Positions 6,073 to 9,941 of a DNA stretch of 9,941 nucleotides are shown here, piece by piece. Made by a program: the position numbers and the translations under genes. This DNA is from Acidimicrobiaceae bacterium (lineage in GTDB: Bacteria; Actinomycetota; Acidimicrobiia; Acidimicrobiales; Palsa-688): positions 1-9,941 of the forward strand of contig JAUTXM010000264.1 of assembly GCA_030838025.1 (NCBI GenBank), read 5' to 3'. Within the stretch, counting starts at the first letter, position 1. Each line of letters starts with the position of its first letter. Below the pieces are notes generated by a model. That model did no database searches. It worked only from the letters and a program-made list of their open reading frames with translations, and was not told the origin of the DNA.

Positions 6073-7560
6073 TCAGAATCCCACGACCGACAGCACATCG
6101 CGCAGGTCGAGGAACAACGCCGACACACCGATGAACACGATCAGCGCCAAGGTGGCGTAGACAAACGGCAGCATCTTCGCGGCGTCGGCGTGGTAGCGGC
6201 GTCCCTTGCGGCTGCGCACCGCCTCGTAGACCGCGATGGCCACGTGGCCGCCGTCGAGGGGGAGCAGCGGGACCATGTTGAAGATCCCCACGAAGATGTT
6301 GATCAGCACGAGCAGGAAAAGCGATTGTTCGAGGCCGTTCTTGGACACGTGACTGGCCAGCACGACGATGCCGACAGGTGACTGGAACCGCACGGCGTTG
6401 GGGGCGTTGGCCGCCTTCTGGTTGACGAGCATGTTGGCGTAGGACGAGACGCCGTGGGCGCTGAACAGGTCCCGCAGGGCACCGAGGGACTTGGCTCCGA
6501 GATCGACGAACGCACCCCCCGACTTGTTGATGGCAGAGAAGACGCCGTAGTGAGTCGCGGGCGGATCGAGGACGAAGCCGACGAAGCCTGTTGGGGCGGT
6601 GGCGGTCGGCGCCGGCGATTGCGGCGTGCCGGCGGGTTTCACCTTCGAGAGGTCCACCGTCGTCGGGTGGAGATGGACGATCTGCCCGTTGCGCCGGACC
6701 GCGAAGTCGAGTGTCTGCTCGGGCTTGCTGTGGATGTAGTTGATCATGTCGTCGCTGGTCCGGAAGACCTCGTTGTCGATCGACAGGATCCGATCGCCCA
6801 AGCGGAAACCGGCTTGCTGGGCCGGGCTCGGCCCGGTGACCAGGGCATCGATCTGGGCGACCCGGCTATCGGTGCCGGGTGCGGGACCGAAGAAGCCCCT
6901 GTCGCCGACCGCGAAGAAGATGGTGAACAGCAGGACGAGGGCGATCAGGAAGTGGACCGCGGAGCCGGCCACCGCCACCGAAAGGCGACGCCAAAACGGC
7001 TGCTGGCGATAGGTGCGGGCTTCGTCAGCCGGGTCGACCTCCTCCAGGCTGTTCATGCCGATGATCTTCACGTAGCCCCCGAGCGGCAGGAGCTTGACGC
7101 CATACTCCGTCTCGCCTCGGCGAATCGACCACAGGCGGGTACCGAAGCCGACGAAGAACTCGGTCACCTTGATGCCCGCCAGCTTGGCCATCACGAAGTG
7201 GCCCAGCTCGTGGAGGATGATCATGACGAGAATCGCCACGACCAGCACGACGGTCTTGGCGACGCCGGCGGTGACCGAAACCACGGCCGCCGCCAGTATC
7301 ACCAGCAGCAGTCTCAGGACGGCAGCTCGTTGGTCGCCTGGTCCGGGGGTGGGCGGTGCCGACGGGGCTGCGGGGCTGGCCTTGGCGGGGCTGGCCTTGG
7401 CGGGGCGGGACGTTGCGGTGGGCCGGTGCTTGCGGGTGACGCCGTTCTCATCGCCGTCGCGGCCGTCGTCGGCCTCGATTTCGTCGCGACCGTCACGGGG
7501 GTCGCGGGGGTCGGCGTCGCCGGCGGGACCGTGGCCGGTGTGGAGGTTTGATTGGCTCAT
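6073..7560 (-). CDS. rseP: Site-2 intramembrane zinc metalloprotease (RseP/Rip1 family)
   Basis: This M50-family protease cuts membrane substrates, typically anti-sigma factors, within the bilayer. The 495-residue protein has HELGH (117-121) in a membrane helix, then GTRLWSIRRGETEYGVKLLP (140-159) as in mycobacterial Rip1. A membrane helix lies at about 194-217. One PDZ domain (about 232-300) has GPSPAQQAGFRLGDRILSI (243-261). The third zinc ligand is D436 in PLDGG, and a last helix lies at about 471-490. The N-terminus is unusual: about 75 charged and Pro/Ala-rich residues with a repeated AKASP, then an additional hydrophobic segment (about 79-98) before the HELGH helix. The start ATG overlaps the dxr stop as ATGA, and a weak GGAG lies 10 nt upstream. 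The substrate cannot be read from this window. Confidence 0.94.
   Translation of the reverse strand: MSQSNLHTGHGPAGDADPRDPRDGRDEIEADDGRDGDENGVTRKHRPTATSRPAKASPAKASPAAPSAPPTPGPGDQRAAVLRLLLVILAAAVVSVTAGVAKTVVLVVAILVMIILHELGHFVMAKLAGIKVTEFFVGFGTRLWSIRRGETEYGVKLLPLGGYVKIIGMNSLEEVDPADEARTYRQQPFWRRLSVAVAGSAVHFLIALVLLFTIFFAVGDRGFFGPAPGTDSRVAQIDALVTGPSPAQQAGFRLGDRILSIDNEVFRTSDDMINYIHSKPEQTLDFAVRRNGQIVHLHPTTVDLSKVKPAGTPQSPAPTATAPTGFVGFVLDPPATHYGVFSAINKSGGAFVDLGAKSLGALRDLFSAHGVSSYANMLVNQKAANAPNAVRFQSPVGIVVLASHVSKNGLEQSLFLLVLINIFVGIFNMVPLLPLDGGHVAIAVYEAVRSRKGRRYHADAAKMLPFVYATLALIVFIGVSALFLDLRDVLSVVGF
7372..7406. repeat. 15-bp tandem repeat in the rseP N-terminal region
   Basis: The unit GGGGCTGGCCTTGGC occurs at 7372-7386 and 7387-7401, followed by a partial copy. 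On the coding strand it yields the repeated peptide AKASP at residues about 54-63. Its 15-bp length keeps the frame, as expected for a linker that can grow or shrink. Confidence 0.75.
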
Positions 7561-8816
7561 CGGACGGCGACTCCGAGACGTTCGACAGCCTCGGTGGCGC
7601 GGCGGCGTGCTTCGCGGTCGGCGTCGAGCACGTCGTCGACCGATTCGGGGATTCGCACGTCGTGGCCCACCAGGACCCGTTCGATCACCGCACTGATATC
7701 GATCCAGCGGATCTGACCCTTGAGGAACGCCGCGACCGCGACCTCGTTGGCGCCGTTGAGGGTGGCGGGGGCGCTCCCACCGGCGCGGCCGGCGTGGTAT
7801 GCCAAGGTCAGGCAGGGAAAAGCCTCCCGATCTGGCTGCTCGAAATCCAGACGGGTGAGGGTCTTCCAGTCGATGGCCCCAAAGGGGGTCGCGAGGCGGC
7901 CTGGGTAAGCAAGGGCGTACCCGATCGGTAGGCGCATGTCAGGCAGCGAGAGCTGGGCCATGACCGCACCGTCGGTGGTTTCGACCATCGAGTGCACGAT
8001 GGACTGTGGATGCACGACCACGTCGATGCGGTCGTAGCCGACGTGGAACAGCTCGTCGGCCTCGATCACCTCGAGGCCCTTGTTCATTAGCGTGGATGAG
8101 TCAACCGTGATCTTCGGTCCCATCTGCCACGTGGGATGCGCAAGGGCATCCTCGATGGTCACTTCGGTCAGGTCGGCAGCCGACCGGCCCCGAAATGGTC
8201 CACCGCTTGCAGTGAGCAAGATTCGCCGCACCGTTGGCCAGTCGTCGGATGTGTTGGCGCTCGTAGAGCTGTCGGCACTATTGGCGGCACTCGTAGGGCT
8301 GTCGACCCTGTTGGCGCTTGTGGCTCGGTTCGCGCTTGCGCCAACCGCCCTGAGGCACTGGTGGATGGCGCAGTGCTCGGAGTCCACGGGGATGATCTCG
8401 GCGCCGGGGGTGGCTCGGACCCGCTGGACGACGGCTCCCCCGGCGATCAGCGACTCCTTGTTGGCCAGCGCCAAGCGGTGGCCGGCTTCGAGAGCCGCCA
8501 ACGTGACCCTCAGGCCTGCAAAGCCGACGACGCCATTGACGACCACGTCGGCCTGGCGTGCGATCTCGGCCATCGCTTCGGGACCGGCCAGCACCTCGGT
8601 ACCCCGCGGCACCCGCTCCTCCAAGGTGCCCGCAAGGGCCGTGTCGGCGATGGCAACCTGACGAGGTCGCAGCAGCTCGGCCTGCGCTACCAGCGCATCG
8701 AGCGACCGAGCTGCCCCGATGGCGATGACCTGGTACTCGTGGGGCTGGGCACTGATCACATCGATCGCCTGGGTACCGATGGAGCCGGTCGAGCCAACCA
8801 GGCTGACGGTCTTCAT
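7557..8816 (-). CDS. dxr: 1-deoxy-D-xylulose 5-phosphate reductoisomerase
   Basis: Dxr is the NADPH- and metal-dependent enzyme that makes MEP from DXP, the first committed step of the MEP pathway and the target of fosmidomycin. The 419-residue protein has the NADPH loop GSTGSIG (8-14), LANKESLIAGG (117-127), metal ligands D145 and E147 in PVDSEH, ASGGPFRG (203-210), MNKGLEVIEA (244-253) with ligand E249, HPQSIVHSMVE (269-279) and LNGANEVAV (353-361). Residues about 157-193 form a Ser/Ala/Asn/Asp-rich insert, much longer than in typical Dxr, and it is encoded by tandem repeats. ATG 8816 is chosen because conserved sequence starts there, although an upstream frame is open and no Shine-Dalgarno is seen. 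cdsA ends 22 bp upstream and the stop overlaps rseP. Confidence 0.96.
   Translation of the reverse strand: MKTVSLVGSTGSIGTQAIDVISAQPHEYQVIAIGAARSLDALVAQAELLRPRQVAIADTALAGTLEERVPRGTEVLAGPEAMAEIARQADVVVNGVVGFAGLRVTLAALEAGHRLALANKESLIAGGAVVQRVRATPGAEIIPVDSEHCAIHQCLRAVGASANRATSANRVDSPTSAANSADSSTSANTSDDWPTVRRILLTASGGPFRGRSAADLTEVTIEDALAHPTWQMGPKITVDSSTLMNKGLEVIEADELFHVGYDRIDVVVHPQSIVHSMVETTDGAVMAQLSLPDMRLPIGYALAYPGRLATPFGAIDWKTLTRLDFEQPDREAFPCLTLAYHAGRAGGSAPATLNGANEVAVAAFLKGQIRWIDISAVIERVLVGHDVRIPESVDDVLDADREARRRATEAVERLGVAVR
8254..8340. repeat. Degenerate 27-30 bp tandem repeats inside dxr
   Basis: Three adjacent plus-strand units all begin TTGGCG: 8254-8280 (27 bp), 8281-8310 (30 bp) and 8311-8340 (30 bp). 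The first two match closely apart from a 3-bp gap (both have CTCGTAG, then GCTGTCG); the third is more diverged. All lengths are multiples of three, so the Dxr frame is kept. They encode most of the low-complexity insert. Confidence 0.7.
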
Positions 8817-8838
8817 CGGCCGCCGGGGGGATGTACCA

Positions 8839-9941
8839 CTAACCCAGTTTGAGGTACAGGGCGAGGTAATAGGTCGCGGGAAGCACAAACAGCAGGGCGT
8901 CGAAGCGGTCGAGTAGCCCGCCGTGGCCTGGTAGGACCGACCCGGAATCCTTCAGGTCGAGGTCGCGTTTCACCATCGACTCGCACAGGTCGCCGAGCGG
9001 CGCGATGACCGCGATGACCAATCCGAGCAGCAGCGCATGCTTACCTGACCATGTCTTGCTCAGGAACGGCAGGCGCGAGAGGACGAACGAGAACACGATT
9101 GCGCCCAGCCCACCCCCGATCACCCCCTCCCAGGTCTTCCCCGGGCTGATGGACGGCGCGAGCGGGCGTGACCCGATCGAGCTCCCCGCGAAGTACGCCG
9201 CTGTGTCGGCTGCGACGGTCACCAGCACGGGCAGGAGCAGCAGCTGTTTGCCGTTGTGCACCCGTAACAGGAGCGAGGCGTACGAGCCGAACACGCCGAC
9301 CCAGACAAACGTCATGACCGTGAGTCCGACATTGACGACCGGGCGGGCGTCGACGACACCGAACATGTACCAGAGCATGCTGGTGATGAACACCAGAGCG
9401 AGGATGAGCGGGACCGACACCTCCCCCCGCCAGTAGGCGGACAGCATCACGGCGACCGTCGCGCATACCCCAAGGAGAGTGGCGGGCCGAAAGCCCCGGT
9501 GCTGGATGAGGTTGTACAGCTCGAGCGCCGATGCGGTGACGATGACCGTTGCCAGGAGCATCAGGACCGCCGCGCCGAGGACGTAGGCGAAGCACAAGGC
9601 GAGGATCATGCCCACCCCGACGACGGTCGCGGTCGGAAGATCCCGCCCGCCGCCCCCAGGCGAGCGCAGGGCGGGACCAGGTCGCCGAGGATTCCGCGCC
9701 CCGACTGGCTCGGGCGTTCGCTGGGCCGGCCGGCGGCTAGCGGTGCGAGCCGCCGGAGGCGGTTCGTCCAAAGCCGGATCGAGGACCGGTGCCGGACCCG
9801 ACCGCTCGTCTTCGAGACGTTCGAACTGCTCGTCGAAGGAGAACATGTCGGAATGCTCGGTCCGGGTGGTGTCGAGGGCACCGAGACGCGGCTCGTCACC
9901 CCCGAGTTGGCTCACGTCGCCAAGGTCGTCCCAATCGGACG
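8839..9941 (-). CDS. cdsA: Phosphatidate cytidylyltransferase (CDP-diglyceride synthase), 5' end unresolved
   Basis: CdsA is a membrane enzyme that makes CDP-diacylglycerol from phosphatidate and CTP for phospholipid synthesis. Numbering from the GTG at 9915 (358 residues), residues about 96-350 hold several hydrophobic helices. The family motifs AADTAAYFAG (235-244) and SPGKTWEG (257-264) are present, and the family signature spans 313-339 with VKRDLDLKDSG and PGHGGLLDRFD intact. In front is a hydrophilic, acidic then Arg/Pro-rich region of about 95 residues. The frame stays open upstream of that GTG to the window edge (SDWDDLGD) and no Shine-Dalgarno marks any in-window start, so the gene may begin outside. 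Another internal candidate is ATG 9846. Downstream is dxr, the usual bacterial neighbour. Confidence 0.93.
   Translation of the reverse strand, partial: SDWDDLGDVSQLGGDEPRLGALDTTRTEHSDMFSFDEQFERLEDERSGPAPVLDPALDEPPPAARTASRRPAQRTPEPVGARNPRRPGPALRSPGGGGRDLPTATVVGVGMILALCFAYVLGAAVLMLLATVIVTASALELYNLIQHRGFRPATLLGVCATVAVMLSAYWRGEVSVPLILALVFITSMLWYMFGVVDARPVVNVGLTVMTFVWVGVFGSYASLLLRVHNGKQLLLLPVLVTVAADTAAYFAGSSIGSRPLAPSISPGKTWEGVIGGGLGAIVFSFVLSRLPFLSKTWSGKHALLLGLVIAVIAPLGDLCESMVKRDLDLKDSGSVLPGHGGLLDRFDALLFVLPATYYLALYLKLG

Noticed and set aside
8817..8888. Upstream start for dxr, 24 codons before ATG 8816
   Set aside because: These codons overlap the end of cdsA in another frame, and Dxr conservation begins at MKTVSLVGSTGSIG.

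Overview
The window is GC-rich with strong G/C third-position bias. It carries a compact set of bacterial housekeeping genes, almost all on the minus strand. Gene order, the short archaeal/eukaryote-like prolyl-tRNA synthetase, an Eis-type acetyltransferase and Rip1/GcpE-like proteins point to an actinobacterium. I favour Acidimicrobiia or a relative, but that is inference because no marker gene is decisive.

Reading along the minus strand from high to low coordinates: cdsA (5' end outside the window), dxr, an rseP/rip1-type site-2 protease, ispG, an Eis-like GNAT gene, proS, rimP and nusA (3' end outside the window). Spacing is tight: cdsA-dxr 22 bp, dxr-rseP a 4-bp ATGA overlap, rseP-ispG 4 bp, ispG-GNAT 92 bp, GNAT-proS 42 bp. 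cdsA through ispG therefore look like one transcription unit, and it may run on into GNAT and proS. rimP and nusA overlap by ATGA and form a second unit behind their own leader.

The gene products cover phospholipid precursor synthesis (CdsA), two steps of the MEP isoprenoid pathway (Dxr, IspG), regulated intramembrane proteolysis (RseP), N-acetylation (Eis-like), proline charging (ProS), 30S maturation (RimP) and transcription elongation/termination (NusA).

The only non-operon region longer than a short spacer is about 1630-2004, between rimP and proS. It holds a plus-strand ORF for a 52-residue single-span membrane protein, and a minus-strand leader with a putative -10 box, a 5' hairpin and a terminator-like hairpin followed by TTTTGTTTG before rimP.

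I did not find a new multi-gene system, mobile element, CRISPR array, tRNA or rRNA. The points worth following up are the rimP-nusA leader hairpin, the small membrane ORF, a tandem-repeat-derived insert inside Dxr, long hydrophilic N-terminal extensions on RseP and CdsA, an 18-bp triple repeat across the ispG stop codon, and loss of the zinc-type cysteine pairs at the ProS C-terminus.
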